A stretch of 64,000 nucleotides of DNA from DATFAS01 sp035254305 (GTDB lineage: Bacteria > Bacillota > Bacilli > Aneurinibacillales > RAOX-1), in contig DATFAS010000010.1 of assembly GCA_035254305.1 (NCBI GenBank), positions 1 to 64,000 of the forward strand. The letters are read 5' to 3'. Position 1 is the first letter of the stretch. Each line of letters starts with the position of its first letter. Both the position numbers and the translations under genes were made by a program. Shown here piece by piece: positions 42,837 to 51,592 of the stretch. A model generated the notes under the pieces. It made no database searches. It saw only the letters and a program-made list of their open reading frames with translations, and was not told where the DNA came from.

Positions 42837-43856
42837 TTATGATACCACACTAGAAGATTCCCTATGCGATCCTTCATGAAAGAAATGCCTGCTACCTTGG
42901 AAAAAGGTACTTCTCTCCCGCCAGCACTTCATGATCATCGTTAAATAGGCATCTATTTTTTTAGAAACAGTGCCATTACCTTCATACAACCCAATAACCT
43001 CTCTCATAAAATTATCAGGATAACGAAGTAATAAATAGACCAAGGCTGTTTGTGCATCGGATAATGGAACAACATTTTGATAGATACTTAACATCTGAGC
43101 AAATACATCTAGACTCCATGCTTGTTGATCTAGTACACGATTAACCATTTGAATTAAATCAACTAATTGAATATCATAAACAGATGTATCATAATCAATC
43201 AAATAGGTTTTTGATCCAATTAAGAAATTATGGCTTGCTAAATCCCTATGTGCAATATGGCGACCTGCAACTGCATAGGAATATTCCTCCAAAAGTGGAG
43301 AACGCTTAGCAAGATCCAGAGTAAACTTTGCCTCTTGCAATATAAATGGGGAGAACCGTAAAATTTTTTGATCAAGGGAATGAAGTGATTTTGATTTTCT
43401 CATTTTCTGGATAATTTGATTAAAGCGAAATAACCGATCCTCCCATTTATCAATTAATGGTGCTGTTGAAGTGTGAAGGACGGGCCCCCCCTTAATTCCA
43501 CGAGCATGGTTATGAAAGTTAGCTAGGCATTCGATCGTTCTTGTAATATCAGGAAAATGGCTATACTGTGCATCTCTACCATGTATAGGCTTCATAGCCA
43601 CATAGTGTTTTTCATTATATGAAAAATAGGGCATATCATCCTTTGTCTGATAGTATTCCAATGTATTCTTAAACCCATTATCAATTAACTGCCTTGAAAG
43701 AGAAATCACCCATTCTGCCTTGACTCGAGAATCGTAGCATTTAATAAAAACGGGCCCTCTACTTGTATCTAACAAAAATGCCTTCCGTTTTTTTTTCACA
43801 GACTTAATGTAGAAATTCCATTTGTGCTGAATAAGTTCATAGAACTCTGTCTGCAT
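42837..43856 (-). CDS. CotS/YutH-family spore coat kinase-like protein
   Basis: A 339-residue protein with an aminoglycoside-phosphotransferase-like fold. The catalytic loop reads AHRDLASHNFLIG and the metal-binding aspartate is in YLIDYDTSVYD. The N-terminal part resembles spore coat proteins of the CotS/CotI/YutH group. In these proteins the substrate is largely unknown, though CotH relatives phosphorylate coat proteins. Between bofC and the safA-like gene, a sporulation role is likely. AAGGAG precedes the ATG. Confidence 0.75.
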   Translation of the reverse strand: MQTEFYELIQHKWNFYIKSVKKKRKAFLLDTSRGPVFIKCYDSRVKAEWVISLSRQLIDNGFKNTLEYYQTKDDMPYFSYNEKHYVAMKPIHGRDAQYSHFPDITRTIECLANFHNHARGIKGGPVLHTSTAPLIDKWEDRLFRFNQIIQKMRKSKSLHSLDQKILRFSPFILQEAKFTLDLAKRSPLLEEYSYAVAGRHIAHRDLASHNFLIGSKTYLIDYDTSVYDIQLVDLIQMVNRVLDQQAWSLDVFAQMLSIYQNVVPLSDAQTALVYLLLRYPDNFMREVIGLYEGNGTVSKKIDAYLTMIMKCWRERSTFFQGSRHFFHEGSHRESSSVVS

Positions 43857-43940
43857 CCTTAATTCTCCTTTTTCTTGCTGTTGAGCTAATCTATGAATGA
43901 AAGGGCCGCTAAATTAGCAACCCCTTTTAATAAAACCACC

Positions 43941-45305
43941 TTATCTTCTCTTCTTATGATGGACCTTTGAACTTGAAGAAGAGGAACAGCTCTCGTCTTC
44001 ATACTCTAATTCTTGTTGCATAGGATACATGGAAGGATGCATATAAGGGTGCATGGACGGATACATTTGTGGGTTTTCCATGGAGTATGGGCTCACCACA
44101 CCTGGAAAGGATGGGGGCATATAGTTCTGGTGACAATCCTCCCCTAGAGCTGACTGGCTATAATACAACTGTTCATGATAAGGGGTAGGGTAATGAGGGT
44201 GTGTAAAGAAATGGGCTCCTTCTTCATCATGCATCTCATGCTCAGGATACAATGGCATTCCATGCATAGATGCAAAAGGATATTGCCCCATCATGGTCCC
44301 ACCTAATTGCCCTGGACCTATTCCAAATGCCTCCATTCCCGGACTTATTGCTTGTGGGGCAAATGGATATTGTGTAGCTTCTGGTGTACATGTTTTACAT
44401 GTTGGTCTCGGATGAGTAAATTCTGCCCCTAGTGTAGGAAATGGCATTTCAGGATAATGCATGGTAGGGCTCACCATTCCGGGCTGTTTCCCCACTGGCA
44501 TGCCAGTTGTACCCATCGGTGGCACACCAGACGACACCTCCTTACTAGGTATTGCAGTAGGAGCCATTCCCTGTACTCCTGCGGTTGGGGGGACAGGTGG
44601 ATACATTCCCGGCATTCCCTGATTCGTTCCCGGCATCATTCCTGGTAGCATTGTTGGTGCCATTCCCTGTACTCCTGTGGTTGGGGGGACAGGTGGATAC
44701 ATTCCTGGCATTCCCTGGTTCATTCCCGGCATCATTCCTGGTAGCATCGTTGGCGCCATTCCCTGTGCTCCTGCGGTTGGGGGGACAGGTGGATACATTC
44801 CTGGCATTCCCTGACTGGTTCCCGGCATCATTCCTGGAAACATCGTTGGTGCCATTCCCTGTGCTCCTGCGGTTGGGGGGATCGAGGATACCATTCCAGG
44901 GGTTCCTGTAGCCATACCTGTCGGGATTCCAGGAGCTATCTCTGGATATAACATACCCGTTTTTGCACTAGGGGTTGGATAATGAAATTCTTCCTCTGGT
45001 ACTGGAATAGGTGATGTTGAAGTTGCCGGCGATTGAACGAAAGGAGTGGCGGGTGTAGTCGGTGAAATTTGTTGTGGAGCTGTCCCTCCAATCGGTACTT
45101 CCTTCCTACTTGAGACTTGAACAATCTCTACTTCCTTAGGTTTTAATGGAATTGTGCTAGTAGGAATTTTAACTTTAGAACCGGCTATCACCTTATCTTC
45201 TTCTTTAAGATGGGAGTTAATCTCTTTTAATTTATCTAATGATATATTGTACTTCTTTGCAATTTTCGCTAATGTTTCTCCCCGTTTGACAATATGGATT
45301 TTCAC
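43941..45305 (-). CDS. safA: SafA-like spore coat morphogenetic protein with LysM domain and Pro/Gly/Met repeats
   Basis: A 454-residue protein. Residues 1-50 form a LysM domain (IHIVKRGETLAKIAKKYN), which in SafA binds the cortex. The rest is low-complexity, rich in Pro, Gly, Met, Tyr and His, ending in a Ser-rich, Lys/Arg tail. Near residues 140-250 a 32-residue unit (APTMLPGMMPG, NQGMPGMYPPVPPT) is repeated three times and partly a fourth. The start is GTG at 45305 with GAGAGGTGG upstream; a longer frame to 45452 is not LysM-like. pheA next door matches the B. subtilis safA region. A CATATGAT element at 45342-45349 resembles a sigma-E -10. Confidence 0.8.
   Translation of the reverse strand: MKIHIVKRGETLAKIAKKYNISLDKLKEINSHLKEEDKVIAGSKVKIPTSTIPLKPKEVEIVQVSSRKEVPIGGTAPQQISPTTPATPFVQSPATSTSPIPVPEEEFHYPTPSAKTGMLYPEIAPGIPTGMATGTPGMVSSIPPTAGAQGMAPTMFPGMMPGTSQGMPGMYPPVPPTAGAQGMAPTMLPGMMPGMNQGMPGMYPPVPPTTGVQGMAPTMLPGMMPGTNQGMPGMYPPVPPTAGVQGMAPTAIPSKEVSSGVPPMGTTGMPVGKQPGMVSPTMHYPEMPFPTLGAEFTHPRPTCKTCTPEATQYPFAPQAISPGMEAFGIGPGQLGGTMMGQYPFASMHGMPLYPEHEMHDEEGAHFFTHPHYPTPYHEQLYYSQSALGEDCHQNYMPPSFPGVVSPYSMENPQMYPSMHPYMHPSMYPMQQELEYEDESCSSSSSSKVHHKKRR
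44583..44890 (-). repeat. 96-bp tandem repeat inside the safA-like gene
   Basis: The marker GGTTGGGGGG recurs on the plus strand at 44583, 44679, 44775 and 44871, exactly 96 bases apart (32 codons). Units differ by a few substitutions, and the last is incomplete. The repeat number could vary between strains. Confidence 0.9.
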
Positions 45306-45459
45306 TGCGAAGCCACCTCTCTTTAAGGAAAATTTCCATACATCATATGCTGGCTTAGGCATTTTGCTCAGAAAAAATAAAAAAAGATGTAAATAGGCTT
45401 TCTCCACCATTCCAGCAACCAAAGTGGGAGCATCCTTGAATCCACTCTCCATTCATATA

Positions 45460-45506
45460 AAAAGCATGCCTTATTCTTACTTAAAGTAAGAATAAGGCAT
45501 GCTTTT
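45460..45506 (-). terminator. Terminator between pheA and the safA-like gene
   Basis: A perfect inverted repeat with two 23-base arms around a single central A, flanked by A/T runs. It lies right after the pheA stop. The length of the perfect stem is unusual. Confidence 0.88.
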
Positions 45507-45509
45507 GGT

Positions 45510-46379
45510 TTAATTCTTTCCTAAAGGAATATCCATTTCCTTCACATAGAATGGATAGGAGCCCATCTGTCGAACTTGGCAACCGATCGCTTCAATTTCG
45601 GCGAAGGCTCCAGGAAAGAGGATAGGGTCCATTTGCTGCTCGATATCAATAATAAAATGGTAACTTCCTAAGCCTTTTTTCGTTGGTCTAGACTCGATTC
45701 TAGAAAGATTGATTTTCCTCCAGGCAAAGGCTGCGAGCACTTGATATAATGCCCCTGGAAAATCTTCAGGTAATGTAACTAGAATGGTTGTTCTCTCCTG
45801 TTCAGTAGGTCGAAGCTTAATCTCTTGCTTACTTACTAAGGCAAACCGGGTATAGTTATTTTCCTGGTCTTGTATATCTTCCTTGAGATATTGGACAGGA
45901 TAGATAGATTTAGCCAGTCTATTGCCAATGGCAGCCCATGATTCTTGAGAATTCATACTCACAATTTTAATCGCTTCCGCCGTGCTACTTGTATATTCAA
46001 TCTCTGCCTGTGGCATAAATTCATGAAGAAATAGCCGACACTGAGCAATCGCCTGCGGGTGTGAAAGAACCTTTTTCACCTGATTTAATTCAATCGGTTT
46101 TGCAGCAACTAAATGCTGTGTAATTGGATAAGCAAGTTCTCCTCGGATAGGCAAGTCAACCTGATGAATCAACCAATCCATGGTTAGATTCACCGTTCCT
46201 TCAATGGAATTTTCAATTGGGACAACTGCGTAATCAACAACCGCTTGATCCACTGCATCAAGCACATCGGGAATGGTAGGTTTAGGTATATATATTACCT
46301 CATGGCCTTCAAAGAAATAGCGGGAAGCTTCTTCAGTAAATGTTCCACTTGGGCCTAAGAAGGCTACTCTTCTCTCCAT
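45510..46379 (-). CDS. pheA: Prephenate dehydratase
   Basis: Converts prephenate to phenylpyruvate in phenylalanine synthesis. The 289-residue protein has the PDT domain (RRVAFLGPSGTFTEEA, VVPIENSIEGTVN, SSTAEAIKIV with the catalytic Thr region, NYTRFALV) and a C-terminal regulatory ACT domain (GALYQVLAAFAWRKINLSRIESRP). GAGGAG ten bases upstream favours the ATG at 46379. It shares the strand with thrB, hom and thrR. Prephenate is also the donor precursor used by the TrhP system encoded elsewhere in the window. Confidence 0.95.
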   Translation of the reverse strand: MERRVAFLGPSGTFTEEASRYFFEGHEVIYIPKPTIPDVLDAVDQAVVDYAVVPIENSIEGTVNLTMDWLIHQVDLPIRGELAYPITQHLVAAKPIELNQVKKVLSHPQAIAQCRLFLHEFMPQAEIEYTSSTAEAIKIVSMNSQESWAAIGNRLAKSIYPVQYLKEDIQDQENNYTRFALVSKQEIKLRPTEQERTTILVTLPEDFPGALYQVLAAFAWRKINLSRIESRPTKKGLGSYHFIIDIEQQMDPILFPGAFAEIEAIGCQVRQMGSYPFYVKEMDIPLGKN

Positions 46380-46421
46380 CTTTAGCAAGCTCCTCTATCT
46401 TTTTACTATACAATATCCGGT

Positions 46422-47342
46422 TTAAAAAGGAGTGTCAATATCTTCTGAAATTTGGACTCCTCGTGTATCTGGAACAAGATGAATAGTTGTTGATCCGATT
46501 CCTTGCTCAAGAAGTGTTTCGCGGAAAAATTGTTCTAATCGGTCTGCCTTATCTGTCAAAAGAGAAATAATCGTTGGGCCTGCACCGCTTAATGCAGTCC
46601 CTAAAGCGCCATACTCATGAGCCTCCTCAAGAAGCTTACTCATTCCTGGAACAAGTGCTGTACGATAGGGTTGATGAATTCGATCCCGCATAGCAAAACG
46701 AAGGACGTCATATCGCCCACTTGCTAAGGCACCTACAAGTAAACTTGCATGCCCAAGAGAATAAACTGTGTCCGTACGGGTATAATTGCTAGGCAGAACA
46801 CTTCTAGCTTTCTCAGTAGAGAGTTGGAAGTCTGGGATCACGGCAATGGCTTGAAGATCTGGTAAAGGGTCGATTTTAATATGTCTTGCCTGCCCCTCAT
46901 CCATTACCGCTACAACAATACCACCATATAACGAGGCACCTACATTATCTGGGTGTCCCTCAAGATTAGCTGCCATCGTAAAAATTTCATCTTGTGTAAA
47001 TGGTTCTTCGGCTAAATAATTTGCTGCTACCAATCCCCCAACGATTGCTGCTGCACTACTCCCCAAACCACGAGTAAGTGGAACTTCGCTTTTCATTTCA
47101 ATACAAATAGGAGGAAGCTTCTTATTTGCTTTTTCAAAAAGATATTCTGCCATCCGATAAACTAAATTCGTCTGGTCTATAGGAAGTTCTTGTAATTCTT
47201 CCCCGTGAAGAATTACACGCGGAGAATCTGCTGGCATCATTCGTATAGTTGTATATAACTGAAAGGCCATACCAATCGTATCGAACCCTGGTCCTAAATT
47301 TGCTGTGCTAGCTGGTACTTTTACTTGAACAAATGGTCTCAT
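46422..47342 (-). CDS. thrB: Homoserine kinase
   Basis: A GHMP-family kinase that phosphorylates homoserine. The ATP-binding motif is PLTRGLGSSAAAIVGG. The opening VKVPASTANLGPGFDTIGMA (position 7-26) and the C-terminal TALSGAGPTIISL are family signatures. Length is 306 residues. Its ribosome-binding site is weak (GTGATG). It follows hom after 75 bases. Threonine synthase (thrC), usually between hom and thrB, is absent. Confidence 0.95.
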   Translation of the reverse strand: MRPFVQVKVPASTANLGPGFDTIGMAFQLYTTIRMMPADSPRVILHGEELQELPIDQTNLVYRMAEYLFEKANKKLPPICIEMKSEVPLTRGLGSSAAAIVGGLVAANYLAEEPFTQDEIFTMAANLEGHPDNVGASLYGGIVVAVMDEGQARHIKIDPLPDLQAIAVIPDFQLSTEKARSVLPSNYTRTDTVYSLGHASLLVGALASGRYDVLRFAMRDRIHQPYRTALVPGMSKLLEEAHEYGALGTALSGAGPTIISLLTDKADRLEQFFRETLLEQGIGSTTIHLVPDTRGVQISEDIDTPF

Positions 47343-47417
47343 ATATCATCACACTCATCACGGAATCTATTGTATTAATCATAACTGCGCATTCATTACA
47401 ATTATTTTAAAGAAGAA

Positions 47418-48725
47418 TTATTTCTCTTCTCCACCCTCAACACGATAAAAGCTCTTCGTTTCCTTCACTGATTCTAATGCTTGGAACTGAGATAAAACTT
47501 TATTCATATTTTCCTTCGTTGCAGTATGTGTAATCATAATTAGTTGAGCTGCTTTTGGCTCTTCACTATATGGCTGTTGGAAAATTTGCTCGATACTCAC
47601 ATCATGCTTGGCAAGTATGGTTGTTACCTCAGCTAGTACCCCACGCTTATCGGAAACAATCAATCTTAAGAAAAATTTGGATTCAATTTGATCTGGAGTT
47701 TTCAATTGTTTCTCTTTATAAGGGGCAACCACTCCTCTGCCATTAACGCCAAGCTTCATATTTTTTACGATCGTGACTAAATCAGAGGTAACCGAAGTAG
47801 CTGTGGGCAATTCTCCAGCACCAGGTCCATAAAACATCGTCTCTCCAACTGCTTCTCCATATACATAAACCGCATTGAATACCCCATTAACAGAAGCAAG
47901 AGGATGTGATCTATGAATAAGTGTCGGCTGTACACTTACTTCTATATAATCATCATTGCGCTGTGCAATCCCTAGCAACTTGATTTCATAGCCTAATTTT
48001 TTGCTGTAAGCAATATCGTCAGCAGTCACTTTGGTAATTCCTTGCATATCCACATCTCCAAATGTGTAATCAACATGAAAACCAAGTGTACTTAATATTG
48101 CCATTTTTCTAGCTGCATCATACCCTTCTACATCCGCAGTTGGATTGGTCTCAGCGTAGCCTAATTCTTGAGCCTCTTTAAGTGCAGCTTCATATCCAGC
48201 ACCCTCCTGACTCATTTTGGTTAGAATATAATTGGTTGTTCCATTCACAATCCCCATCATTTTATGGATACGATCTGAGGAAAAGCCTTCAACAAGAGCT
48301 CTTAAAATAGGGATTCCTCCAGCCACACTTGCTTCATAAAAAACATCGCAGCCCTTAGACTGTGCCTTTGCAAGAATTTCTGCACCATGCATAGCCATTA
48401 AATCCTTATTCGCTGTCACTACATGTTTTCCCTGTTCCAACGCCTCAAGAATGTACTCTTTGGCTGGGTGGATTCCACCAATGACCTCAATGACAATATC
48501 GATTTCTGGATTTTGAAGAAGGTCGTGAGGTTCTGTGGTCATCCATTCCTTTTGAATGTTTACGCTTCTTGCTTTATTTGGGTTTTGAACGAGGATTTTC
48601 CCCACTTGAATTTCAATCCCAGTCTGCCTATATAAATCGCTACGATGAGCTTCTAGGATTCTGACTACTCCTGTTCCAACAGTACCTAAACCCATTAAAC
48701 CAACTTTCACCACATTTTTATTCAT
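47418..48725 (-). CDS. hom: Homoserine dehydrogenase
   Basis: Reduces aspartate semialdehyde to homoserine. The 435-residue protein has an N-terminal Rossmann motif GLMGLGTVGTGVV, the catalytic segment ELGYAETNPTADVEGYDAARK (core NPTADVEGYD) and a C-terminal ACT domain from about residue 350. AGGAGG upstream of the ATG at 48725 decides the start; upstream in-frame codons overlap thrR. It follows thrR by 22 bases, so they are co-transcribed. Confidence 0.95.
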   Translation of the reverse strand: MNKNVVKVGLMGLGTVGTGVVRILEAHRSDLYRQTGIEIQVGKILVQNPNKARSVNIQKEWMTTEPHDLLQNPEIDIVIEVIGGIHPAKEYILEALEQGKHVVTANKDLMAMHGAEILAKAQSKGCDVFYEASVAGGIPILRALVEGFSSDRIHKMMGIVNGTTNYILTKMSQEGAGYEAALKEAQELGYAETNPTADVEGYDAARKMAILSTLGFHVDYTFGDVDMQGITKVTADDIAYSKKLGYEIKLLGIAQRNDDYIEVSVQPTLIHRSHPLASVNGVFNAVYVYGEAVGETMFYGPGAGELPTATSVTSDLVTIVKNMKLGVNGRGVVAPYKEKQLKTPDQIESKFFLRLIVSDKRGVLAEVTTILAKHDVSIEQIFQQPYSEEPKAAQLIMITHTATKENMNKVLSQFQALESVKETKSFYRVEGGEEK

Positions 48726-48747
48726 ACTTATATTACCTCCTCCTTCA

Positions 48748-49194
48748 TTATCCACGTCCAATAATCATAGCCTTCCTTACACCGTCGAGTTCCCCAAGCT
48801 CATCCATAAAATCTGTAGTTGATAGACTTAATAACCCTGTATCAACAGAAAGAGCTAGATTGGCAATCCCCTGCAAAGGAATGGTCTGATTAATCGTAAG
48901 AATATTCCCACCCTTACCTGCAATAAACATTAATACTCCCGAAAGCACACCTGCCCTGTGTTCTAATTGCAGGGAAAGTGTAATAATCATCTGTTTCATC
49001 ATAGCATTAAAAGGGAAGATTCCGTCTTTATACTTATAATAAGCACTTCGACTAAGCCCAACCCTCTCCACTGCCTCATGGATGGTTCCCGCTTCCCCAG
49101 ATTCTAGAAGCTTCTTTGCTTCAATTGTTTTTTGTATGGCTTCAGGCAAGATATCATCACGGACGAGATAAAATTTTTCCTCACGTACGTCCAT
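48748..49194 (-). CDS. thrR: ThrR/PheB-type ACT-domain DNA-binding regulator
   Basis: A 148-residue protein with an N-terminal helix-turn-helix-like segment (AVERVGLSRSAYYKYKDGIFPF) and a C-terminal ACT domain. In B. subtilis this protein (formerly PheB) represses threonine biosynthesis genes. Here it lies directly upstream of hom and thrB, which fits that role. A direct repeat over the transcription start region (49206-49237) may be its operator. AGGAGG precedes the ATG. Confidence 0.86.
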   Translation of the reverse strand: MDVREEKFYLVRDDILPEAIQKTIEAKKLLESGEAGTIHEAVERVGLSRSAYYKYKDGIFPFNAMMKQMIITLSLQLEHRAGVLSGVLMFIAGKGGNILTINQTIPLQGIANLALSVDTGLLSLSTTDFMDELGELDGVRKAMIIGRG

Positions 49195-49205
49195 GCCGTC
49201 CTCCT

Positions 49206-49237
49206 ATAGTGAACATTTGTATTCGGATAGTGGACAT
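49206..49237. promoter_or_regulatory. Direct-repeat operator candidate at the thrR-hom-thrB promoter
   Basis: On the minus strand ATGTCCACTAT and ATGTTCACTAT (10 of 11 identical) start 21 bases apart. The upstream copy touches the -10 and the downstream copy reaches the ribosome-binding site. Two-turn spacing puts both on one face of the helix. Confidence 0.5.
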
Positions 49238-49264
49238 TATAAGCGATCATTCAATATTTTACAA
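49236..49264 (-). promoter_or_regulatory. Promoter of thrR-hom-thrB
   Basis: TTGTAA (49259-49264) and TATAAT (49236-49241) are separated by 17 bases. Confidence 0.75.
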
Positions 49265-49312
49265 CTGTTATTTGCCTACTTAAACAAAATAGGCCAAAAC
49301 ATGATCAGGTTT

Positions 49313-49365
49313 AAAAAAAAGGCATAAACCCTTGCAAGGATCACAACTCCTTTCAGGATCTATGC
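49313..49365 (-). terminator. Terminator after obg
   Basis: The outer stem GCATA/TATGC encloses CCTGAAAGG and CCTTGCAAGG elements, followed by a run of eight T. It begins seven bases past the obg stop. Confidence 0.8.
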
Positions 49366-49371
49366 TTAAAT

Positions 49372-50658
49372 TTAATCAACAAATTCAAATTCAAACTTCC
49401 CAATTCTTATGGTGTCCCCGTTCTCTGCTCCTTTTTCCCGTAGGGCTTTATCAACCCCCATATGACGCATCGTTCGAGCAAAGCGCTGAATAGAATCATA
49501 AGAATTAAGATTCGTCCTCCGCATCAACTTTTCTATATGCTCCCCTTCAACAACAAACACTTCATTATCTTTTCTTACGAAGAATTTATCTGGCTCCTTC
49601 TCCGCACGATAAATAACTCTTTCATGATCTTGTTCCTCTAAAGGCTCAACAGCTGGTTGTAAAGGAATGGAATCTAATAAATCCGCAATAGCAAAGATAA
49701 GCTCCCTGATCCCTTCTTTCGTTGCAGCTGAAATTGGATATATAGGGATATCGTCACCTAGCTTTTGTCTAAATACTTCTAAATTCTCCTTGGCTTCTGG
49801 TATGTCCATCTTATTTGCCGCAATAATTTGTGGACGATCTTCTAATTTCACATTATATAGTTTCAATTCACTATTAATTTGTACATAATCCTCATAAGGA
49901 TCTCTTCCTTCTGTTGCAGCCATATCCACGACATGAACAATAAGGCGTGTACGTTCCACGTGACGTAAAAATTGATGACCTAATCCAACACCACTATGTG
50001 CCCCTTCAATTAAGCCTGGTAAATCTGCCATGACAAAACTGCGTTGATCTTCCGCCTCCACAACCCCAAGGTTGGGAGAAAGTGTCGTAAAATGATACTC
50101 AGCTATTTTCGGTTTAGCTGCTGATACCATCGAAAGAAGGGTAGACTTACCCACACTCGGATATCCGACCAATCCCACATCTGCAATTAATTTCAATTCC
50201 AGCCGAATGTATCGTTCTTGTCCAGGCTCCCCGTTCTCCGAGATTTCCGGTGCAGGCAAGGTAGGGCTTGCGAAACGAGTATTCCCACGTCCTCCCTTCC
50301 CACCTTTTGCAATAATGGCTTGCTGCCCATGTTCTACCAAATCGGCAATCAATTCCCCCGTATCGTCATCATAAACAGAAGTCCCTGGCGGAACCTTTAC
50401 GATCATATCATCAGCACCGGCTCCGTGCTGGCTTTTAGTACGTCCATTCTCACCTTTAGGGGCCTTAAAGTGTTTTTGGTATTTAAAGTCAATTAATGTT
50501 CGTAATCCTTCTTCTACTTCAAAAACAACGTCCCCTCCGCGACCTCCGTCGCCACCAGCTGGTCCACCCTTGTCTACATATTTTTCTCGGCGAAACGCAA
50601 TCATCCCATCTCCGCCGTTACCACCCTTAATATATATTTTTGCTGTATCTATAAACAT
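49372..50658 (-). CDS. obg: GTPase Obg (CgtA)
   Basis: An essential ribosome-associated GTPase linked to 50S assembly, the stringent response and entry into sporulation. The Gly-rich Obg domain (IKGGNGGDGMIAFRREKYV, positions 11-29) is followed by the G domain (P-loop GYPSVGKST, G3 DLPGLIEGA, G4 NKMD) and the C-terminal OCT domain. Length is 428 residues. It lies in the conserved rplU-prp-rpmA-spo0B-obg order. Confidence 0.97.
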   Translation of the reverse strand: MFIDTAKIYIKGGNGGDGMIAFRREKYVDKGGPAGGDGGRGGDVVFEVEEGLRTLIDFKYQKHFKAPKGENGRTKSQHGAGADDMIVKVPPGTSVYDDDTGELIADLVEHGQQAIIAKGGKGGRGNTRFASPTLPAPEISENGEPGQERYIRLELKLIADVGLVGYPSVGKSTLLSMVSAAKPKIAEYHFTTLSPNLGVVEAEDQRSFVMADLPGLIEGAHSGVGLGHQFLRHVERTRLIVHVVDMAATEGRDPYEDYVQINSELKLYNVKLEDRPQIIAANKMDIPEAKENLEVFRQKLGDDIPIYPISAATKEGIRELIFAIADLLDSIPLQPAVEPLEEQDHERVIYRAEKEPDKFFVRKDNEVFVVEGEHIEKLMRRTNLNSYDSIQRFARTMRHMGVDKALREKGAENGDTIRIGKFEFEFVD

Positions 50659-50727
50659 TCCTAATGAGTCACCTCTATTTTTATGTAAGTAAACCTAGCT
50701 GGTAGCGTGTCCAAAAGTAACACCAGC

Positions 50728-51504
50728 TTAGTTGCCCTGATTTATTGGCAGATAAAATTCCATAATCGATTCTTTATTATTATGTAAGCCTTCCACAAAG
50801 AAGCCTTCCTCATTCCCAAATTCATCAACTAACTGATAAATTCCTGTAAGACAGCCCTGATCGTCTAAGTCACCCTCAAAATCAACAGAAACATATAAGG
50901 ACTCTTCTAATCTTTGAATAAGTAAGAGCAATGTATTTGCTTGTCCATTCTCCGCATGATCAAGATAAGTATCTACAAGCCTCTTAATGAGGGCATAAAT
51001 TCTTGTATTTTCTTCTTCACTAAACGATCGTAGATCGATTAAATCTGGCAGTTCAACCTCTACAGTAAGCTCCTTATGGAGGGCATTGAATGTAAGGAGA
51101 TACGCAACCAAAGGTCTATATCCTAGTGCTGCAATTCTACTGTCATTATTCGTATTCTCTGTTACCTTCTTTATATAATCTTCACAAACATCATAGCGTT
51201 GCAGTTTTAAATAACCAAGTAATACCTGAAAATGATTCAGCCAATCATGGCGTTGATGGCTTAAACTCTGGAGGAACTTTTCCTGTTCAACCGCAACTTT
51301 ATGATAATCACTAGCAGGGGAGTGATTGACAGGCTGATCCAACTGTAGGTCAACTTTCTTATATATTGCCCAAATCCCCCATCCAATGAATAGTATGGAA
51401 AGACTACCAATCAGCTGATTGCCTGATCCATCCCATGGTTCTATAAGGATTAAAGCATTTAGTAATAGTGAAGTCACAAATAAAATATAAGGAAGACGGT
51501 TCAA
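50728..51504 (-). CDS. spo0B: Spo0B-like sporulation phosphotransferase with an N-terminal membrane region
   Basis: Spo0B relays phosphate from Spo0F to Spo0A in the sporulation phosphorelay. The helical hairpin motif HQRHDWLNHFQVLLG carries the presumed phospho-accepting His86, and a degenerate kinase-like C-terminal domain follows. The protein is 258 residues. It differs from the soluble B. subtilis form (about 190) by two N-terminal hydrophobic helices (about residues 5-20 and 31-48), so it is probably membrane-attached. The start is TTG at 51504 with AGGAG eight bases upstream. Between rpmA and obg, as is standard. Confidence 0.85.
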   Translation of the reverse strand: MNRLPYILFVTSLLLNALILIEPWDGSGNQLIGSLSILFIGWGIWAIYKKVDLQLDQPVNHSPASDYHKVAVEQEKFLQSLSHQRHDWLNHFQVLLGYLKLQRYDVCEDYIKKVTENTNNDSRIAALGYRPLVAYLLTFNALHKELTVEVELPDLIDLRSFSEEENTRIYALIKRLVDTYLDHAENGQANTLLLLIQRLEESLYVSVDFEGDLDDQGCLTGIYQLVDEFGNEEGFFVEGLHNNKESIMEFYLPINQGN

Positions 51505-51547
51505 GTTCGGTTCTCCTGTCCGTACTATTTTTCCTTATTTTAACACA

Positions 51548-51571
51548 AAAACCCGACATATGTCGGGTTTT
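51548..51571 (-). terminator. Terminator after rpmA
   Basis: A perfect 24-base palindrome (AAAACCCGACAT and its complement) followed by TGTG, about 20 bases beyond the rpmA stop. It is nearly symmetric and could act in both directions. Confidence 0.85.
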
Positions 51572-51592
51572 AGATGATGAATCATGAAATAT

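Noticed and set aside
44583..44890. CRISPR-like regular spacing
   Set aside because: The 96-bp units are contiguous, in frame and without unique spacers; they are coding tandem repeats.
44585..44911. Plus-strand repetitive ORF
   Set aside because: It is the antisense reading of the 96-bp repeats in the safA-like gene.
45306..45452. N-terminal extension of the safA-like ORF
   Set aside because: The LysM domain starts at the GTG at 45305, which has the ribosome-binding site; the extension has none.
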